A program made the translations under genes and the position numbers. Below, piece by piece: positions 16,642 through 25,094 of a DNA stretch of 64,000 nt. Source of the stretch: Kitasatospora papulosa (GTDB taxonomy: Bacteria; Actinomycetota; Actinomycetes; Streptomycetales; Streptomycetaceae); contig NZ_JNYQ01000002.1 of the NCBI RefSeq assembly GCF_000717245.1, positions 186,001 to 250,000 on the forward strand, in the 5' to 3' direction. Within the stretch, counting starts at the first letter, position 1, and each line of letters starts with the position of its first letter. The notes beneath the pieces are model-generated. The model had not been told where the DNA came from. It made no database searches and saw only the letters and a list, made by a program, of their open reading frames with translations.

Positions 16642-17829
16642 CTCGCTCAGCCCCCGGATCACGTACCCCGGGTTCCACCGCGGCTCCGCCGCCAGCCGCA
16701 TCCCGGGCGCCTTGCGCAGCAGCTCCCCGAACGAGGCCGCCATCTCGACGCGGGCCAGAGGTGCGCCCAGGCAGTAGTGGATGCCCGCGCCGAACGAGAT
16801 GTGCGGGTTGTCCCGGCGCGAGAGATCCAGCGTCTCCGCGTCGGCGAAGCGCTCCGGGTCCCGGTTGGCCGACGCGAAGAGCAGCGCGACCTGCGACCCA
16901 CGCGGGATGACGGTGCCGTCGATCTCGATGTCGTCCAGGACCCAGCGCGCGAACATGGGCACCGGGGTGTCGTAGCGCAGCAGTTCCTCCACGGCGGTCG
17001 GGAGCAGGCCGTGGTCGCCGCGCAGCGACGCCAGCTGCTCCGGATGCCGGAAGAGCATCCACCAGCCGTTGGCGGTGGCGTTGACGGTCGCCTCGTGACC
17101 GGCGTTGAGCAGCAGCACGCAGGTGGAGATGATCTCCTGCTCGGTCAGCCGGTCCTCCTCGTCATGTGCGGCGATGAGCCCGGAGATCAGATCCGTCCCC
17201 GGGTCCGCGCGCCGGGCGGCGATCAGCTCGCGCAGGTAGGCGGAGAACTCGACCGACGCCCGGACGGCGGCCCGCGCCGTCTCCTCCGGCGGGTTCAGCT
17301 CGAACATCCCGCAGATCGCCGCCGACCACGGCCGCAGCAGCCCCCGGTCGGCCTCCGGGACACCCAGCATCTCGGCGATGACGGCCACCGGGAGCGGCTC
17401 CGCGACCGCGCTCAGCAGGTCGCCGCCGCCCGCCGCGACGAAGTCGTCGACGAGCCCGGCGGCCAGCCGCTCCACGGTCGGGACGAGCGCCTCGACCCTG
17501 CGGGGGGTGAACGCCTTGGCGACCAGCCGCCGGATCCGGGTGTGGTCCGGGGCCTCCAGGTCGAGGATCCCGTGCCCGTTGAGCGTGTGGAACGGCTCGT
17601 GGGCGGCGGGCGGGGCGGTGACGCCGAACTCGTCGTGGCTGAAGCGGTGCAGGTACGTCCGCCCCAGCCGGCGGTCGCGCAGCAGCCCGGACACGTCGGA
17701 GTAGTGCGGGACGAGCCACTGCCGTGTCGGCTCGAAGTAGTGCGCCCGGCCGGTGGCGCGCAGCGCGGCGTAGGCGGGGTACGGGTCGGCGACGAACGCC
17801 GGGGACCAGGGGTCGAAGGACACGTGCAT
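16624..17829 (-). CDS. cytochrome P450
   Basis: A 401-residue soluble actinobacterial P450. Landmarks: I-helix oxygen-activation motif AGHEAT, K-helix ExxR in ELLRYDTPV, and the heme loop FGAGIHYCLGAPLAR with the thiolate ligand Cys353. It inserts one oxygen atom into a substrate using electrons from a ferredoxin/reductase encoded elsewhere; no redox partner lies beside it. The neighbourhood (purA to kynU) matches where S. coelicolor carries CYP107U1, a P450 linked to development, so orthology is plausible, but I infer this from gene order and not from alignment. The start at ATG 17829 gives the normal MHVSFDPWSPAF N-terminus. It is convergent with, and overlaps, the small membrane gene. Confidence 0.93.
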   Translation of the reverse strand: MHVSFDPWSPAFVADPYPAYAALRATGRAHYFEPTRQWLVPHYSDVSGLLRDRRLGRTYLHRFSHDEFGVTAPPAAHEPFHTLNGHGILDLEAPDHTRIRRLVAKAFTPRRVEALVPTVERLAAGLVDDFVAAGGGDLLSAVAEPLPVAVIAEMLGVPEADRGLLRPWSAAICGMFELNPPEETARAAVRASVEFSAYLRELIAARRADPGTDLISGLIAAHDEEDRLTEQEIISTCVLLLNAGHEATVNATANGWWMLFRHPEQLASLRGDHGLLPTAVEELLRYDTPVPMFARWVLDDIEIDGTVIPRGSQVALLFASANRDPERFADAETLDLSRRDNPHISFGAGIHYCLGAPLARVEMAASFGELLRKAPGMRLAAEPRWNPGYVIRGLSELRVEI

Positions 17830-17838
17830 GAGCCGACG

Positions 17839-18507
17839 CTATCCGGGCGTGACCAGCCGCGCCTCGTAGGCGAACACCGCCGCCTGGGTCCGGTCCCGCA
17901 GCCCCAGTTTCACCAGGATGCGGCTGACGTGCGTCTTGATGGTCGACTCGGCGACCACCAGGTGCGAGGCGATCTCCAGGTTCGACAGTCCTTGGGCGAT
18001 CAGCACGAGCACCTCCGTCTCCCGCTCGGTGAGGTCGCCGATCCTGGCCATGGCGGGCGGCCGCGGGGCCTCGGCGATCTTCGAGAACTCGGTGATCAGC
18101 CTGCGGGTCACCGTCGGAGCGAGCAGCGCCTCGCCGGACGCCACCACCCGCACCCCGTCGGCGAGCTGCCGGGCCGAGGCGTCCTTAAGGAGGAAGCCCG
18201 AGGCACCCGCGCGCAGCGCCTGGTACACGTACTCGTCGAGATCGAACGTGGTCAGGACGAGGACCTTGGCGTCCGCGTCGGCGGCGACGATCTCACGGGT
18301 CGCGTCGATGCCGTTGAGCTCCGGCATGCGGATGTCCATCAGCACCACGTCGGGCCGCAGGGCCTTGACCTGGGAGACGGCCTGCCGGCCGTCGACGGCC
18401 TCGCCGACGACCTCGATGCCGGGCATCGCGTTGAGCAGCACGGAGAAACCCTCGCGGACCATCGCCTGGTCGTCGACGATCAGGACGCGGATGAGTGCCT
18501 CGCTCAT
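17839..18507 (-). CDS. NarL/LuxR-family response regulator
   Basis: A 222-residue two-domain regulator. The receiver domain (1-120) has the acidic pocket VDD (12-13), phosphoacceptor Asp58 (VLMDIRMPE), Thr86 and Lys108 (FLLKDA). The LuxR-type helix-turn-helix (about 155-215) has LTERETEVLVLIAQGLSNLEI and VAESTIKTHVSRIL, given in two parts. Its ATG overlaps the kinase stop (18504-18507), so the pair is translationally coupled. Phosphorylated dimers should activate target promoters; the regulon is not visible from sequence. Confidence 0.95.
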   Translation of the reverse strand: MSEALIRVLIVDDQAMVREGFSVLLNAMPGIEVVGEAVDGRQAVSQVKALRPDVVLMDIRMPELNGIDATREIVAADADAKVLVLTTFDLDEYVYQALRAGASGFLLKDASARQLADGVRVVASGEALLAPTVTRRLITEFSKIAEAPRPPAMARIGDLTERETEVLVLIAQGLSNLEIASHLVVAESTIKTHVSRILVKLGLRDRTQAAVFAYEARLVTPG

Positions 18508-19811
18508 GCCCCCTCACCGGCCTCGGCACGCTCCGCCTGCACCGGGAGGAACACGGCGACCTCGTAGCCGCCGTCCTCGGTGGCTCCGGCCGTCATCTCG
18601 CCGTTCAGCATCGCGACCCGCTCCCGCATCCCCGTGATGCCGTGCCCGGCCCCCGGCGACGGCTTGACCAGCCCCCGCGCGGGGCCGTTGACGACCCGCA
18701 CCCCGAGCCCGCCCAGCACATAGCCGATCTCCACCTTGGCCGTGGCGCCCGGCGCGTGCCGGAGCGTGTTGCTCAGCGCCTCCTGGACGATCCGGTACGC
18801 CGACAGTTCGACGCCCTGCGGCAGCACCCGCACCGCGCCGGTGACCGTCTTCTCCGTCTCCAGCCCGGTCTCCCGGACGTTGTCCAGCAGCCGGTCGATC
18901 TCGGCGAGGGTGGGCTGCGGGGCGTCCGGCGCCTCGTAGTCCTCCGCCCGGACGACGCCGAGCACCCGGCGCAGTTCGGTGAGAGCGGCGACGGCGTTCT
19001 CCCGGATGGTGACGAAGGCCTGTTGCAGCTCGGGCGGCGGATTCTCCACCCGGTACGGGGCCGCCTCGGCCTGGATCGCGACGACCGACATGTGGTGCGC
19101 GACGACGTCGTGCAGCTCGCGGGCGATGGTGGTGCGCTCCTCCAGCAGCGTCCGCCGGTCACGCTCGACGGCGGTGACGGTCCGCTGCACGGTGACCTCG
19201 TGCTGCGCCTCACGCCGTACCTGCACCATGGCGACGAGGAGCAGCGCGAAGGCCGAAGTGACCGCCATCGGAGCCGTGTTGGAGAACCCGGGGCCCATGT
19301 TCCCCAGGGAGCTCCCGACGAGCAGGGTGATCAGCCACATCCAGGCGGCGGTACGCGGCCGCGTCCTCGCCGCCACCACGATCAGCACACCCAGGTGGCA
19401 GGCGAACGCGCTCGGCTGCCAGGGCCAGTCGCCGCTGCCCACGATCGCCACCACCGGCGTCGACACGATCGACACCCAGAACGCGAGGACGGGACGGACC
19501 AGCGTCATCAGCAGCGTTCCGGCCGGGACGAACGCGGTGATCAGGGTCGCGATGCCGAACGGGGAGTAGGTGTTCGCGGCGAAGACGCCCTCCAGCAGCG
19601 CGATCAGCGCGACCAGGCCCACCACCAGGTGCGGGAACCAGACGACGACCTTGCGGAAGGGAGCCGGGAGGCGCCGGACGACCGGCCCGCCGGTGCCCAG
19701 CGGGTCCAGCGGGCGGTAGTCGAAGACGTCGTGGAACAGGTCCTGCCGAAGGCTGTGTATCGCCGCCGCGGCTGCCCGGCGCTCCGGGCTCTGGGTCTTG
19801 GTCTCGGTCAC
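18504..19811 (-). CDS. DesK/NarX-type sensor histidine kinase
   Basis: A 435-residue membrane kinase. The first 200 residues carry about five to six transmembrane helices with very short outside loops, so it probably senses a membrane property or a small hydrophobic molecule. A coiled segment leads into the HisKA_3 dimerisation region with the phospho-acceptor His234 in RELHDVVAHHM, and a HATPase domain with N-box VQEALSNTLRHA and G-box GAGHGITGMRERV. It phosphorylates the response regulator encoded immediately downstream. A start at 19811 gives MTETKTQSPERR. Confidence 0.93.
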   Translation of the reverse strand: MTETKTQSPERRAAAAAIHSLRQDLFHDVFDYRPLDPLGTGGPVVRRLPAPFRKVVVWFPHLVVGLVALIALLEGVFAANTYSPFGIATLITAFVPAGTLLMTLVRPVLAFWVSIVSTPVVAIVGSGDWPWQPSAFACHLGVLIVVAARTRPRTAAWMWLITLLVGSSLGNMGPGFSNTAPMAVTSAFALLLVAMVQVRREAQHEVTVQRTVTAVERDRRTLLEERTTIARELHDVVAHHMSVVAIQAEAAPYRVENPPPELQQAFVTIRENAVAALTELRRVLGVVRAEDYEAPDAPQPTLAEIDRLLDNVRETGLETEKTVTGAVRVLPQGVELSAYRIVQEALSNTLRHAPGATAKVEIGYVLGGLGVRVVNGPARGLVKPSPGAGHGITGMRERVAMLNGEMTAGATEDGGYEVAVFLPVQAERAEAGEGA

Positions 19812-19884
19812 GCTTCCACGGTAGGGGGCCCGCCCGCCCCGGTCGTCAGCAGTGAAGCGGATCCTTCGGGGTCCGTCGCAAGGA

Positions 19885-20757
19885 CTACCAGGCCAGCTGG
19901 GCGATCTCCTCGGCCACCACCGCGCACGCGTCGGCCGCCGGGTCGATCAGCGGGAAATGGCCCACGCCGTCCAGCAGCGTCAGTCCCACCATCTCGCCCG
20001 CCTTCGCCGCGGCGTCCACGAACGCCTCCGTGACGGCCTGCGGGACCGTGGTGTCCTCCACCCCCTGGACGACGGCCGTCGCGATCCCGCTCGGCAGCAG
20101 CAGAGCGGGGTCGACGTGCGCGCTCCGGGCCTCGAAGTCGTCCGCGCCGAGGAGCTGGTGCAGCGCACCCGAGCAGACGTCCAGCTCCACCGCGCTCGCG
20201 AAGTCGCCGATCGGTGCCAGCGCGACCACCCCGCGCAGCGCGGGCGCGGCGGGCAGCCGCCACGGGGACCCCTTCGGAAGGACGTGCCGGGCCGCCGCCC
20301 ACAGGGCGAGCTGTCCGCCCGCGGAGTGCCCGGTGACCACGGTCCTGCGCGGATCCGCCCCCGGCAACTCCCGCGCGGCGAGCGCCGGGAGGGCGTCCAT
20401 CGCCGCCGCCACGTCGTCGAAGGTCTCGGGCCAGCGCCCCGCGACCGGGCCCGCCGCGCCCTGCCGGGGGATCTCACCGCCGCGCCGGTACTCGACGCTG
20501 GCCACGGCGAACCCGCGCCGCGCGAGGAAGTCCGCGAACGGCGACACGTGCTGCCGGTCGTACGGCGCCCGCCAGGCCCCGCCGTGCAGGAGCACCACGA
20601 GCGGCACCCCGGTCCGGCCGTCCCGCGGCGCGAAGAAGTCGATCACCTGGTCGGGGTGGCTCCCGTAGGACGCGGACCCGTCGGGGGCGACCGCCGGATG
20701 CGCGAAGGCCGACTCGGTCTCGGCGGCGTCGCGGTCACGCCCGGCAGAATCCGACAT
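19885..20757 (-). CDS. alpha/beta hydrolase, predicted kynurenine formamidase
   Basis: A 290-residue serine hydrolase starting at ATG 20757. The oxyanion motif HGGAW (58-62) matches the HGGxW motif that marks kynurenine formamidases of the alpha/beta-hydrolase type. The nucleophile is Ser145 in GHSAGG, the acid is probably in GVEDTTVP, and the base His is in GVGHFP. It would release formate from N-formylkynurenine, the step between the dioxygenase (22.1 kb) and kynureninase (20.9 kb) encoded next door. The same three adjacent activities are known in S. coelicolor. A strong hairpin separates it from kynU, so it probably has its own promoter as well. Confidence 0.82.
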   Translation of the reverse strand: MSDSAGRDRDAAETESAFAHPAVAPDGSASYGSHPDQVIDFFAPRDGRTGVPLVVLLHGGAWRAPYDRQHVSPFADFLARRGFAVASVEYRRGGEIPRQGAAGPVAGRWPETFDDVAAAMDALPALAARELPGADPRRTVVTGHSAGGQLALWAAARHVLPKGSPWRLPAAPALRGVVALAPIGDFASAVELDVCSGALHQLLGADDFEARSAHVDPALLLPSGIATAVVQGVEDTTVPQAVTEAFVDAAAKAGEMVGLTLLDGVGHFPLIDPAADACAVVAEEIAQLAW

Positions 20758-20826
20758 GCTGCTCCAACCGTCCTGGGCCTGAGCCCAACTGGACTGACCT
20801 GCGGGGACGGTACCAGTACGGAACAG

Positions 20827-20867
20827 CGCCGCCGTACCGGCCCGGATCATGGGCCGGTACGGCGGCG
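20827..20867 (-). terminator. terminator downstream of kynU
   Basis: A perfect 17-bp stem: 20827-20843 pairs with 20851-20867 around the 7-nt loop GGATCAT. It lies 5 bp past the kynU stop, and it separates kynAU from the formamidase gene. Confidence 0.82.
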
Positions 20868-20872
20868 GACGC

Positions 20873-22069
20873 TCAGACCGCCAGTACCTCGGCGAGGATC
20901 CGCGCCGCCCGTTCCGCGTCGGCGAAACCGACGTACAGCGGGGTGAAGCCGAAGCGCAGGATGTCCGGGCGGCGCAGGTCGCCGACCACACCCCGCTCGG
21001 TGAGCGCGCGCATCACCGCTTCCGTCTCGTCCGCGTTCTCGCACCGCAGCGAGACCTGGCTGCCGCGCTCCTCGTGGGCGGCCGGGGTGACGGGGACGAC
21101 CCGGCCCTCGGGGACGTAGGCGGCGACGCACTCCAGGAAGAAGTCCGTGAGCGCCAGCGACTTGGCCCGCACCGCATCGACCGACACACCGTCCCAGACG
21201 TCCAGCGCCGCCTCCAGGGCCAGCATGGACAGGATGTCCGGGGTGCCGACGCGTCCCCGTACGGAACCCTCCGCGGGGGCGTATCCGGGGGACATCGCGA
21301 ACGGGTCGGCGTGCGAGGTCCACCCGGGCAGGGGCGAGTCGAACGCCGTCTGATGGCGCTCGGCGACGTACAGGTAGGCGGGCGAGCCGGGGCCGCCGTT
21401 GAGGTACTTGTACGTGCAGCCGACGGCGAGGTCCACACCGTGCGCGTCGAGGCCCACCGGCAGGGCGCCCGCGCTGTGGCACAGGTCCCAGACGGCGAGC
21501 GCACCCGCCTCGTGGACGTCGGCGGTGAGACCGGGCAGGTCGTGGAGCCGGCCCGTACGGAAGTCGACGTGGTTCAGGAGCACGACCGCCGTACGGGGGC
21601 CGAGCGCACCCCGCACCTCGGCCGGGTCGACGGGGACGACACGGTGGCCCGTCATCCGAGCCGCCGAACCGGCGATGTACCCGTCCGTGGGGAACGTCGT
21701 GGCGTCGACCAGGATCTCGTCCCGGCCCTCGTCGGCGAGGCGGCTCGCGGCCACCACGGCCTTGAAGACGTTCACACTGGTGGAGTCGCCCACCACGATC
21801 TGTCCGGCGGCCGCGCCGACCAGCGGGGCGATCCGGTCGCCGATCCGCTCGGGCGCGGTCCACCAGCCGCTCTCGTCCCAGGAGCGGATGCGCAGCGAGC
21901 CCCACTCACGGGTGATGACGTCCTGCATACGGGCGGGAACGTGACGGGGCAGCGCGCCCAGCGAGTTGCCGTCGAGGTAGACGGTGTCGTCGAGCGTGAA
22001 CAGCTCGCGCAGCGCGGCGAGCCCGTCGGCGGAGTCGAGCGCCTCGGCGCGCTCCTCGAGGTCAGACAT
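20873..22069 (-). CDS. kynU: kynureninase
   Basis: A 398-residue PLP enzyme (fold type I) of normal family length, cleaving kynurenine to anthranilate and alanine. Landmarks: YLDGNSLGALP at the N-terminus, the phosphate-binding VVGDSTSVNVFK, the Asp-containing VDATTFPTDGYIA, the WDLCHSAGALPV segment and the PLP lysine Lys221 in CTYKYLNGGPGSPA. Its ATG (22069) overlaps the last codons of kynA by 8 nt, so the two are coupled. Anthranilate can feed tryptophan-derived secondary metabolites or be degraded; no follow-on enzyme is nearby. Confidence 0.97.
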   Translation of the reverse strand: MSDLEERAEALDSADGLAALRELFTLDDTVYLDGNSLGALPRHVPARMQDVITREWGSLRIRSWDESGWWTAPERIGDRIAPLVGAAAGQIVVGDSTSVNVFKAVVAASRLADEGRDEILVDATTFPTDGYIAGSAARMTGHRVVPVDPAEVRGALGPRTAVVLLNHVDFRTGRLHDLPGLTADVHEAGALAVWDLCHSAGALPVGLDAHGVDLAVGCTYKYLNGGPGSPAYLYVAERHQTAFDSPLPGWTSHADPFAMSPGYAPAEGSVRGRVGTPDILSMLALEAALDVWDGVSVDAVRAKSLALTDFFLECVAAYVPEGRVVPVTPAAHEERGSQVSLRCENADETEAVMRALTERGVVGDLRRPDILRFGFTPLYVGFADAERAARILAEVLAV

Positions 22070-22910
22070 GGCTGCGCGCCGTCCAGAGCTCGGGGAACAC
22101 GCTCTTCGTCGCCCGCTTCTCCAGCCAGGCGACCCCGGCCGATCCGCCGGTACCGGTCTTCGACCCCATCGCCCGCCGGGTGGCGGTCAGGTGGTCGTTG
22201 CGCCAGCGCCACACGAGCTCGCCGACGTCGGTCAGCACCTCACCGAGCCGCACGAGCTCGGCGTTCTGGTCGGCGTCGGCGTAGATCTCCGCCCAGACGG
22301 CCTCGACCGCGGGGGACGGCTCGTACTTCTGCGACAGGTCACGCTCCAGCACCGACCGGGGCACGGCGTATCCGCGCCGGGCCAGCAGGGCGAGCGTCTC
22401 GTCGTACAGACCGGGCTCCTGGAGCGCCTTCTCCAGCTCGGCGTGGACACGGGGCGCGCCCCGGTGCGGCACGAGCATGGAGGCGGACTTGTCGCCCAGC
22501 AGGAACTCCATCCGCCGGTACATCGCCGACTGGAAGCCGGATCCCTCGCCGAGGGACCCACGGTAGGAGTTGAACTGTGCGGGGGTGAGGCCGGCGAGCG
22601 GCTTCCAGGACGCGTTCAGCGCCTCCAGCTCCCGGAGCGAGCGCTTCAGGGCGTCGCGGGCGACCGGTACGCGGTCCTCGCGCAGGGCGTGCGCCGCCGT
22701 CTCCCACTCATGGACGATGACCGTGAACCACAGCTCCATGACCTGGGTGGTGACCAGGAAGACCATCTCGCCGGGATCGTCCGAGCGCAGGTGCTGGAGG
22801 TGGGTCAGTACATCCGCCTGGACGTAGTCCTCGTACGGCGTCGTTCCCGCGAAGTCCAGGTGCGGGGTCTCCGCACCGGTGGCTTCGGGGTCGGGGTGGA
22901 ACGTAGACAT
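22062..22910 (-). CDS. kynA: tryptophan 2,3-dioxygenase
   Basis: A 282-residue heme dioxygenase that opens the indole ring of L-tryptophan to N-formylkynurenine. ATG 22910 has GAGGAGA 6 nt upstream. Family features: PYEDYVQADVL, the substrate-pocket segment FLVTTQVMELWFTVIVHEWE, YRGSLGEGSGFQS, and the C-terminal HLTATRRAMGSKTGTGG, in which His240 is the proximal heme ligand (same position as in the Xanthomonas enzyme). It is the first gene of the kynA-kynU operon; the formamidase gene lies just beyond a terminator. Confidence 0.96.
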   Translation of the reverse strand: MSTFHPDPEATGAETPHLDFAGTTPYEDYVQADVLTHLQHLRSDDPGEMVFLVTTQVMELWFTVIVHEWETAAHALREDRVPVARDALKRSLRELEALNASWKPLAGLTPAQFNSYRGSLGEGSGFQSAMYRRMEFLLGDKSASMLVPHRGAPRVHAELEKALQEPGLYDETLALLARRGYAVPRSVLERDLSQKYEPSPAVEAVWAEIYADADQNAELVRLGEVLTDVGELVWRWRNDHLTATRRAMGSKTGTGGSAGVAWLEKRATKSVFPELWTARSHV

Positions 22911-23020
22911 CGCTGTCTCCTCGACACGAGCTTCCGGGTAGCGGTCCGCCCCTTCCTCCGAGGGTGGGTGGAGCTCCGGTCCCCTGCCCGGCATCCTAAC
23001 GGCCATCCGCGGAACGCGTC

Positions 23021-23050
23021 GGGCCCCGCGGGCTGCTGCCCGCGGGACCC
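23021..23050 (-). terminator. terminator downstream of the DUF3151 gene
   Basis: CCCGCGGGC (23025-23033) pairs with GCCCGCGGG (23038-23046) around TGCT, extended by GGG/CCC at the base. It is 19 bp past the DUF3151 stop. Confidence 0.75.
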
Positions 23051-23068
23051 GTGAGGCGGGGCCGGGCC

Positions 23069-23482
23069 TCAGCCCAGGATGTCGGCGGCGGTCTGCGAGG
23101 AGTCGCGCAGGAACGCCGAGCAGCGCTCGTACTCCTCCTGCTCACCGATCGCCTGCGCGGCACGCGCGAGGGCGTGCAGGGCCCGCAGGAAGCCGCGGTT
23201 CGGCTCGTGCTCGAAGGGGACGGGGCCGTGGCCCTTCCAGCCCGCGCGGCGCAGCGCGTCGAGGCCGCGGTGGTAGCCGGTGCGCGCGTAGGCGTAGGAC
23301 TCGACGACCCGGCCGCCCTCGAACGCCTCGTCGGCGAGCTGCGCCCAGGCCAGCGAGGACGTGGGGTACTTCGCCGCGACATCGGCCGGGGCCGTGCCGC
23401 CCGCGAGCAGCTCACGCGGCTCCGGGTCGTCGGGCAGATGGGTCGGGGCAGGGCCCCCGAGCAGGTTCTCGTGGATGGACAT
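23069..23482 (-). CDS. DUF3151 family protein
   Basis: A 137-residue soluble actinobacterial protein. The whole length matches the DUF3151 pattern: MSIHENLLGGPAPTHLP, the helical middle SSLAWAQLADEAFEGGRVVESYAYAR and GWKGHGPVPFEHEPNRGFLRAL, given in parts. The helices look TPR-like. Function is unknown; the family often lies near fructose-bisphosphate aldolase in actinobacteria, as it does here (fbaA is 3 kb away on the same strand). It may be cotranscribed with the MFS gene upstream, which ends 4 bp before its start. Confidence 0.88.
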   Translation of the reverse strand: MSIHENLLGGPAPTHLPDDPEPRELLAGGTAPADVAAKYPTSSLAWAQLADEAFEGGRVVESYAYARTGYHRGLDALRRAGWKGHGPVPFEHEPNRGFLRALHALARAAQAIGEQEEYERCSAFLRDSSQTAADILG

Positions 23483-23485
23483 GGC

Positions 23486-24994
23486 TCAAGTGTGCCCGGA
23501 CCCGGGCTCCGGCTCCAAGGGCGGGGCCGTGACCCCGCAGTGCGTCGCACACGCCGGCCGTGGCTCGGCCCGGGCCGCGGGGGACGCCCGCACCGCCCAC
23601 CAGGCGATCACCGAACCCGCCACCAGCAGGCCCGCGCACATCGGCATGGCCCGCCGGAAGGTCGAGGCGAACTCCCCGGCGTCCCGGTACGCCTCCGGGC
23701 CCATTCCGGCCAGCAGGGGGAGCGCGGCCACCGCGAGCAGCCCGGCGGCCCGTGCCGCGGCGTTGTTGACGCCGCTGGCCAGCCCGGCCCGCCCGGTGTC
23801 CACGGCGGCCAGCACCGTCGCGGTGAGCGGGGCCACCAGGGTGACCATGCCGACCCCCAGGACCAGGACCGCGGGCAGGACGTCCAGGAGGTAGGAGGCC
23901 CCCGGGCCGACCCGCAGCATCAGCAGCATCCCGGCGGCCGCCAGCAGCGGGCCGACGGTGAGCGGGATCCTCGGCCCGATGCGCCGCCCGAGATCCCCGG
24001 CCGACGCGGAGAAGAGCAGCATCAGCACCGTGGTGGGCAGCAGCGCGGTGCCCGCGCCGAGCGCCGAGTAGCCGGCGACGACCTGGAGCTGGATCGCGGA
24101 CAGGAAGAAGAACCCGCCGAGGGCCGCGTACACGCAGAACGTGACGATGTTGACGGCGGTGAACTGCCGCGACGCGAAGATCGAGGGCGGCACCATGGGG
24201 TCCGCCCGTCGCCGCTCCAGCCGCACGAAGGCCGCTCCCAGCACCACGCCGCCGAGCGCCGCGCCGATCACCAGGACGGACGCGCCCTGCTCCGGCACCT
24301 CGATCAGCGCGTAGGTGACCAGGCCGAGTGCGAGCGCCGCGAGGACGGCACCGAGGACGTCGAAGCGGCCGTGGGCGTCCGGGTCCCTGGATTCCGGCAC
24401 GTGGCGCAGGGCCACCGGCACGCAGACGGCGGCGAGCGGCAGATTGAGCAGGAACACCCACCGCCAGCCCGGCCCGTCCACCAGCCATCCCCCGAGGAAC
24501 GGCCCGATCGCCGCCCCCACCCCGCCGAGCCCGGACCAGAGCCCCACGGCGCGGGCCCGGTCGTCGGGATGGAAACTCGCCTGGATGATCGCCAGCGATC
24601 CGGGGGTGAGCAACGCGCCACCGACCCCCTGCATCGCCCGCGAGGCCACCAGCACCCCCGCGTTCGGCGCGATCCCGCACAGCAGCGAGGCGACGGCGAA
24701 CCAGACCACGCCGACGACGAACACCCGGCGCCGCCCGAACCGGTCCCCGAGCGCACCCCCGAGCAGGATGAGCCCCGCCAGGGTGAGCATGTAGGCGTTG
24801 ACGGTCCACTGCAGGGCGGCCAGATCGGTGCCGAGGTCCTGGCCGATGCGGGGGAGGGCCACGTTGATGACCGTGGAGTCCAGCAGGGCCATGCTCGAGC
24901 CGAGCACGGTGGTCAGGACGACCCAGCGCCCCACGGGCGAGGCGACCCGGATCCCGCCCTCGTCCGCACCGTCCGTACCGTTCGCGTCAGTCAT
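23486..24994 (-). CDS. MFS drug transporter, 14-helix DHA2 (EmrB/QacA) type
   Basis: A 502-residue proton-driven exporter with 14 predicted helices. It has motif A between helices 2 and 3 (GALGDRFGRRRVF), the antiporter motif C-like GGVGAAIGPFLGGW in helix 5, and the opening segment WVVLTTVLGSSMALLDSTVINVALP shared by QacA relatives (in parts). ATG 24994 (MTDANGTDGADEGG) is chosen; an ATG at 25030 would add 12 residues, and neither has a good ribosome site. It probably exports lipophilic drugs or an endogenous metabolite. No regulator is beside it. Confidence 0.88.
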   Translation of the reverse strand: MTDANGTDGADEGGIRVASPVGRWVVLTTVLGSSMALLDSTVINVALPRIGQDLGTDLAALQWTVNAYMLTLAGLILLGGALGDRFGRRRVFVVGVVWFAVASLLCGIAPNAGVLVASRAMQGVGGALLTPGSLAIIQASFHPDDRARAVGLWSGLGGVGAAIGPFLGGWLVDGPGWRWVFLLNLPLAAVCVPVALRHVPESRDPDAHGRFDVLGAVLAALALGLVTYALIEVPEQGASVLVIGAALGGVVLGAAFVRLERRRADPMVPPSIFASRQFTAVNIVTFCVYAALGGFFFLSAIQLQVVAGYSALGAGTALLPTTVLMLLFSASAGDLGRRIGPRIPLTVGPLLAAAGMLLMLRVGPGASYLLDVLPAVLVLGVGMVTLVAPLTATVLAAVDTGRAGLASGVNNAAARAAGLLAVAALPLLAGMGPEAYRDAGEFASTFRRAMPMCAGLLVAGSVIAWWAVRASPAARAEPRPACATHCGVTAPPLEPEPGSGHT

Positions 24995-25094
24995 ACGAGC
25001 AGCATCATCGCTGCCCGGCCCGAGGGCCATTCACCGCGCTCACCCGGCCGGGGGACGCGGTCCGTCCGACGCGGGGCGGGGCCTTCCGGCCCGC

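Noticed and set aside
16624..17829. P450 as a marker of a secondary-metabolite cluster
   Set aside because: No synthase, tailoring or resistance genes belonging to a pathway are nearby; the setting is core genome.
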